DNA of 64,000 bases, from positions 1 to 64,000 of the forward strand of contig JAFVCD010000032.1 in NCBI GenBank assembly GCA_017479425.1. The letters run 5' to 3'. Under the pieces are notes generated by a model, which worked only from the letters and a program-made list of their open reading frames with translations, did not search any database and was not told the DNA's origin. Position 1 is the first letter of the stretch. Every line of letters begins with the position of its first letter. Origin of the DNA: Oscillospiraceae bacterium (lineage in GTDB: Bacteria > Bacillota > Clostridia > Oscillospirales > Oscillospiraceae). Positions 7,383 to 15,148 of the stretch are shown here, one piece after another. The position numbers were made by a program, and so were the translations under genes.

Positions 7383-7819
7383 TCCTGCCGCTCCTTCGGT
7401 ATCATCAGCTCCCCCGCGATATACTCGCCGATTCTCACTCTGTCGGCGCTCTTTACCTCGCCCTCGAGCCGGACGGAATAGGGATACCAGTAGCCCTCGT
7501 CCGACCACCGGGCGGTCACGCTGGCAGACAGTTCGAGCCCGAGGGCTCTCGCTCTTTCCAAAATATATTCATCGAGCCGCTTTTCTATGATAAATCTTGT
7601 CTCGCTCCGCGCCTCCTCCATGCTTATTGCCGGCACAGTGCTCTCCGGAAGTGACGGAGCAATAAACGGTATCGCCTCTCTGAGCGATAAGAGAGCCGAA
7701 ATGAGCGCGAGCGCGCAGGCGAGGCGCGTGACCTTTCTGTACGGTCCATCCGGTGTGAGCCGTACTGCCGCCGCCGCGATCATCGCAGTTCCGACGAGCC
7801 TCATTATCCACTCCCGCAT
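7370..7819 (-). CDS. spoIIIAF: Stage III sporulation protein AF
   Basis: The 149-residue SpoIIIAF has two N-terminal membrane helices (about residues 3-20 and 30-48) followed by a soluble alpha/beta domain (EARSETRFIIEKRLDEYILE onward) related to the ring-building motif of secretion systems. Its ATG shares a base with the spoIIIAE stop (TGATG), so translation is coupled. It lies at its conserved place between spoIIIAE and spoIIIAG and overlaps spoIIIAG by 13 bases. Expression should follow the SigE promoter ahead of spoIIIAA. Confidence 0.9.
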   Translation of the reverse strand: MREWIMRLVGTAMIAAAAVRLTPDGPYRKVTRLACALALISALLSLREAIPFIAPSLPESTVPAISMEEARSETRFIIEKRLDEYILERARALGLELSASVTARWSDEGYWYPYSVRLEGEVKSADRVRIGEYIAGELMIPKERQEWIN

Positions 7820-8859
7820 CACGTCACCGTCCCCATGAAGCCCGCAACGCATATAAAGAGCGCAAGCGCGCTCACCGCCGCGGTCGCCGCGGCGTAACCG
7901 ATTGCCGTTCCGATATCCGAGATGAGCCGCGTTATCTCCGGCCCTGCGACTATCTGTGCAAGCGAGGAGGCGAGCTTGTAGCCGAGGTAGTTTGCCGCAG
8001 CAGTCACTAACGGCGTGTATGCGAGCGCAAGGACGACGAGTATGCCGAAAACTCCCGTGGTGTTTTTCAATACGGCAAAGCTCCCCGCCACCGCCTCGGA
8101 GGCGTCCGAGATCGTGCGTCCTACCACCGGAACGAGGGTTGAGAGCGCAGTACGCGCCGCCTTTACAGCCGCTTCATCAGCCGCTCCGGAAACGATCTTC
8201 GTAAAGCCTATCGCGGCCGTAAACGCCGTGGAAAGCCCGATAATAAGCCACCTTGCAGTGCGCGAAAGCATTTCGAAAACTCCCCTCAGCGCTCCGTCGA
8301 ACGCCGCGGAAGCCGTCGCCACCGCTACAAGGACGGAAATGAGCGGAATTATAAATCTCTCCGCCGCCGCGAGAACGACGTTTATGCAGAGCGTCGCCGC
8401 CGCAAGATTTGCAGAGGCCGATGCCGGAGCGCCAGATGCCGCCGCCGCAGAGGCGACAGTCGGCAAAAGCGCTGAAGAATACGCGCGTATGTCAGCACAA
8501 AGCTCGGCAAGCGAGCCGATTATCCCGCCAACGCCTGAGCCCGCAGCAGCCGTTATTCCGAGCACTCCCGCTATCTTTGCCGCCCCCGCGCCGCTCCTCC
8601 CGAGGCTCACGGTATCCCCGAGCGAGGCAAGCACCGCGCAGATAAGCACCGCCGATGCGTTCTTCATCGCCCTCGCAATCGGCTCAGTCAGTCCGTCAAG
8701 CATACGCTGACCGATGCTTCTGAGCACGCTTTCCGGGTCGAGCACATCGCCCGCTTCAATATCGCCGATTATCGGCTTTGCCGCATCCGGAATTTCCTCG
8801 GCCGAGGCGCAGGGAGCAAGGAAAAAGCACAGGATTATCAGCGCAATTATTCTCTTCAC
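7819..8859 (-). CDS. spoIIIAE: Stage III sporulation protein AE
   Basis: SpoIIIAE is the polytopic membrane protein of the SpoIIIA-SpoIIQ complex. I start it at GTG 8859, seven bases after AAGGAG. This gives a 346-residue protein with a cleavable signal-like start (VKRIIALIILCFFLAPCASA) and about eight membrane segments in an Ala/Gly-rich body, close to the family length of about 390. The frame upstream of 8859 is Arg-rich shadow coding. It overlaps spoIIIAD by four bases and spoIIIAF by one. Confidence 0.92.
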   Translation of the reverse strand: MKRIIALIILCFFLAPCASAEEIPDAAKPIIGDIEAGDVLDPESVLRSIGQRMLDGLTEPIARAMKNASAVLICAVLASLGDTVSLGRSGAGAAKIAGVLGITAAAGSGVGGIIGSLAELCADIRAYSSALLPTVASAAAASGAPASASANLAAATLCINVVLAAAERFIIPLISVLVAVATASAAFDGALRGVFEMLSRTARWLIIGLSTAFTAAIGFTKIVSGAADEAAVKAARTALSTLVPVVGRTISDASEAVAGSFAVLKNTTGVFGILVVLALAYTPLVTAAANYLGYKLASSLAQIVAGPEITRLISDIGTAIGYAAATAAVSALALFICVAGFMGTVT

Positions 8860-9239
8860 AGCCCGCTCCTTATCGCATCGAGGCACATTCGCAGAAGCGG
8901 AAGCGCTGACCACAGTCCCGCCGCAACGCCCAAAAGCTCCACGCTCGACGCCGCCGCGCCCATGCCGCTGTCGCGCAGTATGTCCGCGCCGAAGCGCGCG
9001 AGAATTCCGATTGCCACGCATTTCAGCACCGCCGTGATTACCCCCGTCTGCAAATTTGCCTCCTCCGCGAGCATAAATAGCTCGTCCGTAAGCTCTCTGA
9101 GCGGCTCAAGCGCCGTCCACATCGCGAATAGCGCCGCAGAAACGGCGATCAGGAGCGCAAAGGCCGGATTATCGCGCCGTATCGTGACCGCCAGCGCCGC
9201 CGCAACGAGGCTCACGGCGATGGCTCTCACCGCCGCCAT
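8856..9239 (-). CDS. spoIIIAD: Stage III sporulation protein AD
   Basis: This 127-residue, four-helix membrane protein matches SpoIIIAD in length and in its central segment (ELTDELFMLAEEANLQTGVI), which is typical of the AC/AD family. It is thought to be part of the membrane base of the mother-cell channel complex. Its ATG overlaps the spoIIIAC stop (TAATG) and its stop overlaps the start of spoIIIAE. Confidence 0.92.
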   Translation of the reverse strand: MAAVRAIAVSLVAAALAVTIRRDNPAFALLIAVSAALFAMWTALEPLRELTDELFMLAEEANLQTGVITAVLKCVAIGILARFGADILRDSGMGAAASSVELLGVAAGLWSALPLLRMCLDAIRSGL

Positions 9240-9433
9240 TATAATCCGAAGAGGCTTTTTATAAGGTCGAAAAGCCCCGATATCTCGCGCACGATCACCA
9301 TCAGCACCACGATAAGCCCCGCTATCGTCGTCATAAGCGCCTGCTCATCGCGCCCGGAGCGGCTCAGCAGAATATTCAGCACCGCCACGAGTATGCCGAC
9401 GGCGGCTATTTTGAAAATGAGGTCAACCTCCAT
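9239..9433 (-). CDS. spoIIIAC: Stage III sporulation protein AC
   Basis: A 64-residue membrane protein with two helices, the standard size for SpoIIIAC. The N terminus MEVDLIFKIAAVGILVAVLN and the C-terminal LFDLIKSLFGL are characteristic. AGAGG is six bases before the ATG. It forms a pair with spoIIIAD and resembles an export-gate subunit. Confidence 0.93.
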   Translation of the reverse strand: MEVDLIFKIAAVGILVAVLNILLSRSGRDEQALMTTIAGLIVVLMVIVREISGLFDLIKSLFGL

Positions 9434-9449
9434 GTAATGCCTCTTTCGT

Positions 9450-9881
9450 TCAGATAAGTAAAATTACCGCCAGCGCGCCGGCAGTCGCAGATAGCGCCAG
9501 CGCAAGGCGCGTATCCCGCTCCTTTTTATTCCTCAGTACGCTGAGCTTAATCTCAGCCTCGTCGATTGCCCGGTCAAAGGCGGCGGCCTTTGCCTCCTCG
9601 TCTATACCGCTGAGGTAATTGCCGAGTTCACCGAGCGCAGGAGCTTCGGCCCAAGCCCTCCATCGCTCGGAAAACGGCGCCTCAGTGTTTTCAAGCTCGA
9701 TTCCGCACTCTCCGAGCGCCTCGTTGATCGGAAGCCTTGCGCTCATAACGAGGCTTCTGAGCCTTGTGAGCCGATAGAGCTCGCTCTCCGCTTTCCGCAC
9801 GCTCTCGCCCATCTCGCGCACCGCCGCAATTCCGAGGAGTATCGACGACGCCATTATCGCAAAAGCGCCGATAAGCTTCAA
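9450..9881 (-). CDS. spoIIIAB: Stage III sporulation protein AB
   Basis: The 143-residue SpoIIIAB has an N-terminal hydrophobic helix (about residues 3-20), a helical middle with the conserved pattern AESELYRLTRLRSLV and ERWRAWAEAP, and a C-terminal membrane helix (about 125-143). It resembles GspF-like secretion proteins and is believed to work with the ATPase SpoIIIAA. Its start overlaps the spoIIIAA stop by four bases. Confidence 0.9.
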   Translation of the reverse strand: MKLIGAFAIMASSILLGIAAVREMGESVRKAESELYRLTRLRSLVMSARLPINEALGECGIELENTEAPFSERWRAWAEAPALGELGNYLSGIDEEAKAAAFDRAIDEAEIKLSVLRNKKERDTRLALALSATAGALAVILLI

Positions 9882-10735
9882 ACTATCGCCGCCTCCGTGT
9901 ATTTCCTGCCATTGCCTATGATTATCGCCCGCTCAAAAATCCGCTCATTGAAAAGCGCGCGGTATAAGGGCTTCTCACCGAGCTCCTCAAGGCTATCGGC
10001 GTGGACTGTCGCGTAGACCTTCACTCCGCAGTGCGCCGCCGCGCTGACTGCTGACACGTCCTCCGGCGCGGTTATCTCGTCGAGGGCGATGACCTGCGGA
10101 TTCATGCTCCGTATGAGCATCATCGCAGCGCGCGCCTTCGGAACGCCGTCGATTATGTCGGTTCTGCGCCCGAGCTCCATCATCGGCGTCCCCTCCCATA
10201 GGCAGGCAAGCTCCCCGCGCTCGTCGCATACGGATACGCGGTATTTTTCGCCCGTGAGCCGGATAAGGTCGCGCAGAAGTGTGGTCTTTCCGCCGCCCGG
10301 AGGGCTGAGAATCAGAGTTGAGAGCGGCTTTTCCCGCAAAAACGGCTCTGCACAGCCGCGTATCTCGCGTGAAATGCGGATATCGAGCCCCGTGAGCCTC
10401 ATCAGTCCTCCCTCGCCGTATTGCCCCGCAAGTCCGACGCGATAGCCGCCCTTCGCAGTGACAAATCCCTCCGAGATCCGCTCGCGCGAGGCGTAGGCGC
10501 TTGCACCGGTGCAGAGCTCAAAGGCGTAGTCGAGGTCGCGCCGCGTGATCTTGTCGCCGCCGCGGTCGCGCTCGCCGTCCGGAAAGGTAAAGGAAAGGCT
10601 CTCGCCTATTCTGAGGCGTATCTCCTCGCATTCCTCCCTCTCCTGCCTGCCAAGCTCCCGCGCCCTCTCGCGCATGGCGTAGGGTAAGAGCATCACCGCC
10701 CTGTCAAACCTCTCGACCTTAACGCTTCCTTCCAT
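9878..10735 (-). CDS. spoIIIAA: Stage III sporulation protein AA, secretion-type ATPase
   Basis: SpoIIIAA is a VirB11/GspE-like ATPase predicted to power the SpoIIIA-SpoIIQ channel. The 285-residue protein has the Walker A loop PPGGGKTTLL, a Walker B region VIALDEI and the following TVHADSLEEL segment. I choose ATG 10735 because AGGAG lies eight bases ahead, and a GTG three codons earlier overlaps that site. A near-consensus SigE promoter at 10757-10785 drives it. It is the first gene of the eight-gene operon. Confidence 0.94.
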   Translation of the reverse strand: MEGSVKVERFDRAVMLLPYAMRERARELGRQEREECEEIRLRIGESLSFTFPDGERDRGGDKITRRDLDYAFELCTGASAYASRERISEGFVTAKGGYRVGLAGQYGEGGLMRLTGLDIRISREIRGCAEPFLREKPLSTLILSPPGGGKTTLLRDLIRLTGEKYRVSVCDERGELACLWEGTPMMELGRRTDIIDGVPKARAAMMLIRSMNPQVIALDEITAPEDVSAVSAAAHCGVKVYATVHADSLEELGEKPLYRALFNERIFERAIIIGNGRKYTEAAIV

Positions 10736-10756
10736 CTTGTCCACTCCTCTCGCCTA

Positions 10757-10785
10757 ATACTATGATGGCAGGCAAAAAAATATGA
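10757..10785 (-). promoter_or_regulatory. SigE promoter of the spoIIIA operon
   Basis: On the minus strand the -35 is TCATATT (10785-10779) and the -10 is CATAGTAT (10764-10757), separated by 14 bases. The -35 fits the Bacillus SigE consensus (kmATATT) at every position and the -10 fits CATAnnnT. Start of transcription would fall near 10750, just ahead of the spoIIIAA ribosome site. The -35 overlaps the foot and T-run of the spo0A terminator. Confidence 0.8.
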
Positions 10786-10802
10786 CCCCGCTTTGGGGTC
10801 AT
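10774..10802 (-). terminator. Rho-independent terminator of spo0A
   Basis: ATGACCCC (10795-10802 read on minus) pairs with GGGGTCAT (10782-10789 on plus, reversed) over 8 bp with a 5-base loop, followed on the minus strand by ATTTTTTT. It lies directly after the spo0A stop and shares bases with the spoIIIA -35 element. Confidence 0.88.
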
Positions 10803-10814
10803 AAATTATTACAT

Positions 10815-11570
10815 TCACATTCTTCTCTTGTCGTTCTCGTGCTTTAAGTAGAGCTTGTCCGCGATCATCGCGATGAACTCCGAGTTCGTCGGCTTGCCCT
10901 TCAGCCCTGAAACAGTATAGCCGAAGTAGCGCTGGAGTACATCGACGTCGCCTCTGTCCCAGGCTACCTCGATGGCGTGGCGGATAGCTCGCTCAACGCG
11001 GCTCGGAAGGGTGCTGAATCTTCGCGCGACCTCGGGGTACAGCTCCTTTGTGACGGCGTTTATAAGGCGCATATCCTTTACGGTCAGCACTATCGACTCT
11101 CTGAGGTACTGATAGCCCTTTATGTGTGCCGGAATGCCGATCTCGTGGATTATCTCGGTGACCTCGCCGATGAGCCGAAGGTCACGGCTGTACTCCTCGT
11201 CGACGGCGCGAAGCCTCGATAGCGCCTGAGAGAGCCTGTCACTTATTTCAGTCTCGTCAAAGTCTGCGGTAAAAAGCTTCACTCCGAGCGCCTTCGCCCT
11301 CTCCGGCTGGCAGTTAACAAGAATGATCTCCGGCCTTTCGCGTATCGGGAGGCTCTCCCGCCAATCCGTCAGCTCCTGCGCGTCCTTCCCGAGCGAGACA
11401 GCGTCAGCGAGGATTATATCAGCCCGCTTCTCAGCCGCCTCACGCGCGGCGCCCTTCTCAGAAGAGCCTGATAAAGCCATAAGCTCGCGGTTTTCTCCCG
11501 CGATTTCGCAGGCTCGCGCAGTCTCCTCCTCGCTTCCCATTATCACAAGTACGGTTTGTGTATTTTCCAT
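10815..11570 (-). CDS. spo0A: Spo0A sporulation master regulator with a degenerate receiver domain
   Basis: Spo0A is the response regulator that commits Firmicutes to sporulation. The C-terminal DNA-binding domain (about residues 140-251) is fully conserved: [39 protein letters not shown] and [10 protein letters not shown]. The receiver is not. Asp56 is retained (IILAD), but the Asp-Asp acidic pocket is replaced by Met11-Gly12, the Thr of LTA by Asn, the IMP motif by AVS, and the invariant Lys of the LKPFD segment by Ala. The start at ATG 11570 has GGAGG eight bases upstream, giving 251 residues. Mg2+-dependent phosphorylation is probably impaired, which is my inference. It is transcribed divergently from spoIVB rather than downstream of it. 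Confidence 0.93.
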   Translation of the reverse strand: MENTQTVLVIMGSEEETARACEIAGENRELMALSGSSEKGAAREAAEKRADIILADAVSLGKDAQELTDWRESLPIRERPEIILVNCQPERAKALGVKLFTADFDETEISDRLSQALSRLRAVDEEYSRDLRLIGEVTEIIHEIGIPAHIKGYQYLRESIVLTVKDMRLINAVTKELYPEVARRFSTLPSRVERAIRHAIEVAWDRGDVDVLQRYFGYTVSGLKGKPTNSEFIAMIADKLYLKHENDKRRM

Positions 11571-11780
11571 ATCAAATTCCTCCAAAATGTATTTCCCACG
11601 CCCTCGCAAGCAAATATAAATTACCACATATTGGAAATTATTGCAAGCATAAATTTGGAAATTTATGGAATTTTTTTACAATGCCCGAGGCTTAACCAAT
11701 TTGTGCCTCGTTTCGCGGTTTTTCCCTCAGATATACGGCGCGCGGCGGGATATAATAAGCATTCGGAAAGGAGTGAAAAT
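11571..11780. other. Divergent spo0A-spoIVB regulatory region
   Basis: These 210 bases must hold the promoters of both spo0A (minus) and spoIVB (plus). A TATAATA at 11751-11757 sits 24 bases before the spoIVB start, and a TTGCAA on the minus strand near 11638 has a poor -10 partner 17 bases on. Neither is convincing enough to call as SigA, SigH, SigF or SigG. No clear 0A box (TTGTCGAA) was found. Confidence 0.5.
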
Positions 11781-12755
11781 ATGAAAAAAACGATAAAAAT
11801 CGCCGTGACAGCCCTCGTTCTGAGCCTCTTAAGCGTTCCCGCGCTCGCGTGGGATATGCCGACTGAGCTGGTTCCCGTCGGCGAGGTGCGCGGTATAACG
11901 GTCGGCACCGGACTTGTGATAACCGACCTCGGTGAGAAGGACGGACACTCTCCGGCGCGTGAGGCCGGTCTTCTGCCCGGCGACAAGCTGATCTCTCTGG
12001 GCGGAAAGAGGCTTGAGAGCGCAGGCGACCTCGTAGGCGCGGTCGCGGAGTCCGACGGAGCCCTTATCGCCGTATGCGAGCGCGGCGGAGAGGAGTTTAC
12101 AGCCACGATCGAGCCGTATCGCACCGGCGGTGAGTGCTATATCGGAGTTTGGATACGCGACGGCATCTCCGGCATAGGGACGGTCACCTTCTACGACCCC
12201 GCCTCCGGCGTTTTCGGCGCGCTCGGGCATCCCGTCTCAGACGAGAGCATCGGAGACCGCGGCGAGATGCGCGACTGCGAGCTCACCGGTGTTCTGCGCG
12301 GTAAACCCGGCGAGCCGGGAGAGCTTACGGGCGAGGTCGGCGAGAGCATTCTCGGCTCGATAACCGTCAATTCCGCCGTCGGCATCTTCGGTACTATGGA
12401 CTTAACCGGCTTTGAGGGAGCAATACCCGTCTCTCACTCGGCGCATACCGGTCAGGCAGAGATCATCGCCTCCCCCGACGGAGCCAGGCACCGCTATACT
12501 ATCGAGATCACGCGGGTCTATCCGGAAGCTGAAGGAGCAAAAAGCATGATGGTGCGCGTGACCGATCCGGAGCTTATCGCCATGACCGGCGGCATCGTTC
12601 AGGGCCTCAGCGGCAGTCCGATAGTGCAGGACGGAAAGCTCGTCGGAGCGGTGACGCACGTTCTCATTTCCGACCCGACCCGCGGGTACGCGGTTTCTAT
12701 CGAGCGTATGCTCGAGGAATGCGCCGAGCGCGGCATCTACGAGCCGGCAGCATAA
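11781..12755 (+). CDS. spoIVB: SpoIVB signalling serine peptidase
   Basis: SpoIVB is secreted from the forespore and cleaves SpoIVFA to trigger SigK activation. The 324-residue protein starts at ATG 11781 after AAAGGAG and has a signal helix (about residues 3-22) and a PDZ domain (about 40-110, containing AREAGLLPGDKLISLGG). The S55 peptidase domain follows, with the His loop FGALGHPVSD and the Ser nucleophile loop QGLSGSPIVQDGKLVGAVTH. The residue before the SGSP loop is Leu, where Met is usual. It is normally upstream of spo0A in the same direction; here it is inverted. Confidence 0.95.
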   Translation: MKKTIKIAVTALVLSLLSVPALAWDMPTELVPVGEVRGITVGTGLVITDLGEKDGHSPAREAGLLPGDKLISLGGKRLESAGDLVGAVAESDGALIAVCERGGEEFTATIEPYRTGGECYIGVWIRDGISGIGTVTFYDPASGVFGALGHPVSDESIGDRGEMRDCELTGVLRGKPGEPGELTGEVGESILGSITVNSAVGIFGTMDLTGFEGAIPVSHSAHTGQAEIIASPDGARHRYTIEITRVYPEAEGAKSMMVRVTDPELIAMTGGIVQGLSGSPIVQDGKLVGAVTHVLISDPTRGYAVSIERMLEECAERGIYEPAA

Positions 12756-12785
12756 AAATGTGCCGCAGCTTTTTTGCTGCGGCAC
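12756..12785. terminator. Bidirectional terminator between spoIVB and the OhrR-type gene
   Basis: GTGCCGCAGC (12760-12769) pairs perfectly with GCTGCGGCAC (12776-12785) around a T6 loop. On the minus strand the stem is followed by ATTTTTATG, so it terminates the ohrR-side transcript well. On the plus strand the tail TGTTTGT is weaker. Confidence 0.85.
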
Positions 12786-12797
12786 TGTTTGTAAATA

Positions 12798-13226
12798 TTA
12801 TTCGGTTTCCAGCACCTTATAAAGGAGTCTGTAAAGTTCCTTAGCCTCTTCAGGCTCAAGGGCGACGCAATCTGACATTCTCTCGGGAATCAGGACAGCC
12901 CTTTTTTTGAGCTCCTCACCGGCTTCGGTGATGGTCACGTTCAGGTTGCGCTCATCCTCTTCACTGCGGCGGCGGGTAAGATAACCCTTCTGCTCAAGCT
13001 TTTTCAGAAGCGGCGTGAGCGTTCCGCTGTCGAGATACAGACTGCTGCCGAGCTCCTTGACGGTTACGGATTTTTTCTCCCACAGCACCATCATAGTGAT
13101 GTACTGGGTGTAGGTCAGATCGATCTCGTCAAGAAACGGCTTATAGCGCTTGATGATTTCCCTGGAGCAGGCATAGAGCGGGAAGCAGATCTGGTTTTTA
13201 AGTTTAAGGCTGTCATAATTAGGCAT
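12798..13226 (-). CDS. ohrR: OhrR-type MarR family regulator (thiol peroxide sensor)
   Basis: This 142-residue MarR-family repressor has the OhrR pattern: the N-terminal sensing cysteine in LKNQICFPLYACSREI, the helix YTQYITMMVLWEKKSVTVKELG, the recognition region LYLDSGTLTPLLKKLEQKGY and the wing RRRSEEDERN. OhrR proteins repress an organic-hydroperoxide reductase gene until the cysteine is oxidised. A second Cys five residues later is an extra possible partner. It lies 25 bases after upp, probably as the last gene of the tsaE-tsaB-upp transcript. No ohr gene is nearby, so the target is unknown. Confidence 0.85.
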   Translation of the reverse strand: MPNYDSLKLKNQICFPLYACSREIIKRYKPFLDEIDLTYTQYITMMVLWEKKSVTVKELGSSLYLDSGTLTPLLKKLEQKGYLTRRRSEEDERNLNVTITEAGEELKKRAVLIPERMSDCVALEPEEAKELYRLLYKVLETE

Positions 13227-13251
13227 ACGGTCACCCTCTTATAAATATTTA

Positions 13252-13896
13252 TTACTTCGTTCCGAAGATACGGTCGCCGGCGTCGCCAAGGCCGGGAACA
13301 ATATAGCCGTTGGAGTTGAGCTTATCATCAACGGCGCCGCAGTAGATAGTGACGTCGGGATGGCTCTTGCGGATGCACGCGATTCCTTCGGGAGCGGCGA
13401 CGAGCACCACGAGCTTGATATGCTTGCAGCCGCGCCTCTTCATCTCGGAAATAGCATCGTCAGCGCTTCCGACGGTGGCGAGCATCGGGTCTACGATCAT
13501 GATATCGCGCTCTGCGATATCCTTCGGGGTCTTGCAGAAATAGACGTGCGGCTCGAGTGTCTTCTCATCGCGGTACATACCGATGTGCGCGACGCGGGCT
13601 GACGGCACCATTCTGAGAACGCCGTCAACAAGTCCGAGACCTGCGCGGAGGATGGGAACGACAGCTATCTTCTTGCCCTCGAGAACGGGCGCGTCCATCT
13701 CGCAGATGGGGGTCTCGATTCTGTGTGTGGTGAGGGGCAGATCTCTCGTTGCCTCGTAGGTGATGAGCATTCCGATCTCGCTTACGAGCTCGCGGAAATC
13801 CTTGACGCTGGTGTTCTTGTCACGCATAATGGAAAGCTTGTGCGCAACAAGGGGATGATCCATGACAACTACTTTTTCGTCGCCGTTGTAGAACAT
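13252..13896 (-). CDS. upp: Uracil phosphoribosyltransferase
   Basis: Upp makes UMP from uracil and PRPP in pyrimidine salvage. The 214-residue enzyme is at the standard length of about 209. It has the PRPP-binding loop [15 protein letters not shown] and the C-terminal uracil loop [21 protein letters not shown] lies eight bases before ATG 13896. The PRPP loop reads ATVGS where ATGGS is most common. It begins three bases after tsaB ends, so it is cotranscribed with the tsaE-tsaB pair. Confidence 0.95.
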   Translation of the reverse strand: MFYNGDEKVVVMDHPLVAHKLSIMRDKNTSVKDFRELVSEIGMLITYEATRDLPLTTHRIETPICEMDAPVLEGKKIAVVPILRAGLGLVDGVLRMVPSARVAHIGMYRDEKTLEPHVYFCKTPKDIAERDIMIVDPMLATVGSADDAISEMKRRGCKHIKLVVLVAAPEGIACIRKSHPDVTIYCGAVDDKLNSNGYIVPGLGDAGDRIFGTK

Positions 13897-13899
13897 TGT

Positions 13900-14613
13900 T
13901 CAGTCCTCCGTATTTTTATTTTCTCTTCTGAGGCGCTCATTTCTCTCGCGCTCCGCCTGACTGAGACGGAGGTAGCGCGGTGTGAGGTCCTGAGCATCCT
14001 CAGCTTGTTTACCGATTGCCGCCCGGCTTACGCCCCAGGCGGTCTGCAGAAGCATGGGCTCCGGCGCAATCGCGCAGGGTATGCCCTCTTCTGAAAATCT
14101 ATTATAGCACAGCTTCGCGCCGTCTCCAAGAAAAAAATAATTCTTTTTGGATTTTTTTGCTTCCTCGACGATTATATCTATCGGCACCGCCCTGTCTTCG
14201 CACAATCTGACGAGATTTTCGCCGTCAGTTTCAAAGAGCGCGTTATATATTTCGCTCCGGCGGGCGTCCATGCAGGCGCATATCACGCTTCCCGCGCGGT
14301 CGATGCCCTGATACGCCATAGCCTCAAGGGTCGAAACGCCGATCGCGGGCTTGTCCGCACCCCAGCAGAGCCCCTTTGCAGCGGCGACGCCGATTCGCAC
14401 GCCCGTGAACGACCCCGGGCCGATCGCCACCGCGACGGCGTCGATATCCTGCATACTGAGCTCCTGATTTGAGAGCATATCCTCCGCCATTTTGAGGAGG
14501 GTTTTGGAGTGCGTAAGCTGTGAGGCTGAAAAATACTGGCTTATAAGCCTTCCGTCCTCGCTGAGCGCTACCGACGCGGCCTTAGCGGAGGATTCTACGC
14601 TGAGTATTCTCAT
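13900..14613 (-). CDS. tsaB: t6A biosynthesis protein TsaB
   Basis: TsaB is the non-catalytic ASKHA partner of TsaD in tRNA N6-threonylcarbamoyladenosine synthesis. The 237-residue protein starts ILSVESSAKAASVALSEDG and has AVAIGPGSFTGVRIGVAAAK and the loop ISTLEAMAY-like (GVSTLEAMAY). It overlaps tsaE by four bases and is followed by upp. The C-terminal 20 residues are highly charged. A rimI gene, often next, is absent. Confidence 0.94.
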   Translation of the reverse strand: MRILSVESSAKAASVALSEDGRLISQYFSASQLTHSKTLLKMAEDMLSNQELSMQDIDAVAVAIGPGSFTGVRIGVAAAKGLCWGADKPAIGVSTLEAMAYQGIDRAGSVICACMDARRSEIYNALFETDGENLVRLCEDRAVPIDIIVEEAKKSKKNYFFLGDGAKLCYNRFSEEGIPCAIAPEPMLLQTAWGVSRAAIGKQAEDAQDLTPRYLRLSQAERERNERLRRENKNTED

Positions 14614-15029
14614 AATTCGATACCTTCTATCTCAATACTGCGCTCGTTCTCGCCGGTCTTTTCGATTTTTACGACTATCGTCTCCGGCGGAAATGCGCCC
14701 TCGACATTCTCGCTCCACTCGACTACGCAAACTCCGCCGCGGGCAAGGTAATCCTCCCAGCCGATCTCAAAGAGCTCGTCGGCGTCCTTGAGGCGGTACA
14801 TATCGAAATGAAATAGCGGGATACGCCCGAGGTATTCGTTTACTATTGTAAAGGTCGGGCTTGATACTCTTGATTTAAGTCCGAGCCCGGAGGCAAGTCC
14901 GCGGGTAAATGCCGTCTTCCCCGCTCCGAGGTCGCCGTACATGGCGATAACCGCACCGGGCGCGAGACGGGAAGCAAGCTCAGCTCCGAGCGCCGACGTT
15001 TCAGCCTCGGATTTTGTAAAATACGTCAT
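14610..15029 (-). CDS. tsaE: t6A biosynthesis ATPase TsaE
   Basis: TsaE is the P-loop ATPase that resets the TsaB-TsaD complex. The 139-residue protein has Walker A GDLGAGKTAFTRG, the conserved SPTFTIVNEY and FHFDMYRL segments, and VCVVEWSENV near the C terminus. ATG 15029 has GGAAGG eight bases upstream; the GTG three codons earlier abuts that site and is unlikely. It heads the tsaE-tsaB-upp-ohrR transcript and is divergent from the RodA/FtsW gene. Confidence 0.94.
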   Translation of the reverse strand: MTYFTKSEAETSALGAELASRLAPGAVIAMYGDLGAGKTAFTRGLASGLGLKSRVSSPTFTIVNEYLGRIPLFHFDMYRLKDADELFEIGWEDYLARGGVCVVEWSENVEGAFPPETIVVKIEKTGENERSIEIEGIEL

Positions 15030-15048
15030 CTTTTTCACCTTCCGCAGT

Positions 15049-15077
15049 AGTATAACACATCTTACCGAAAATCGGAA
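15049..15077 (-). promoter_or_regulatory. Probable sigma-A promoter of tsaE
   Basis: On the minus strand an extended -10, TGTTATACT, has its TATACT at 15054-15049, with a weak -35 TTCCGA at 15077-15072 and a 17-base spacer. The start site would be about 14 bases before the tsaE start codon. Confidence 0.55.
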
Positions 15078-15088
15078 GAAAAATTTTG

Positions 15089-15117
15089 TTTACGAAGTGG
15101 AAAAATAATGTTACAAT
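15089..15117 (+). promoter_or_regulatory. Probable sigma-A promoter of the rodA/ftsW-type gene
   Basis: Extended -10 TGTTACAAT (TACAAT at 15112-15117) with -35 TTTACG (15089-15094) and a 17-base spacer. The start site near 15124 leaves a leader of about 25 bases with AAAGGTG before ATG 15149. Confidence 0.6.
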
Positions 15118-15148
15118 GCAGGGTAGAATTATTGTAAAGGTGTACATT

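Noticed and set aside
7383..7508. A longer N terminus for spoIIIAG
   Set aside because: The extension is Arg-rich shadow coding inside spoIIIAF, and the ribosome site is placed for the ATG at 7382.
11728..11757. A SigG or SigA promoter for spoIVB
   Set aside because: TATAATA is present, but no adequate -35 lies at the right distance for SigA, SigF or SigG, so it was described only as a region.
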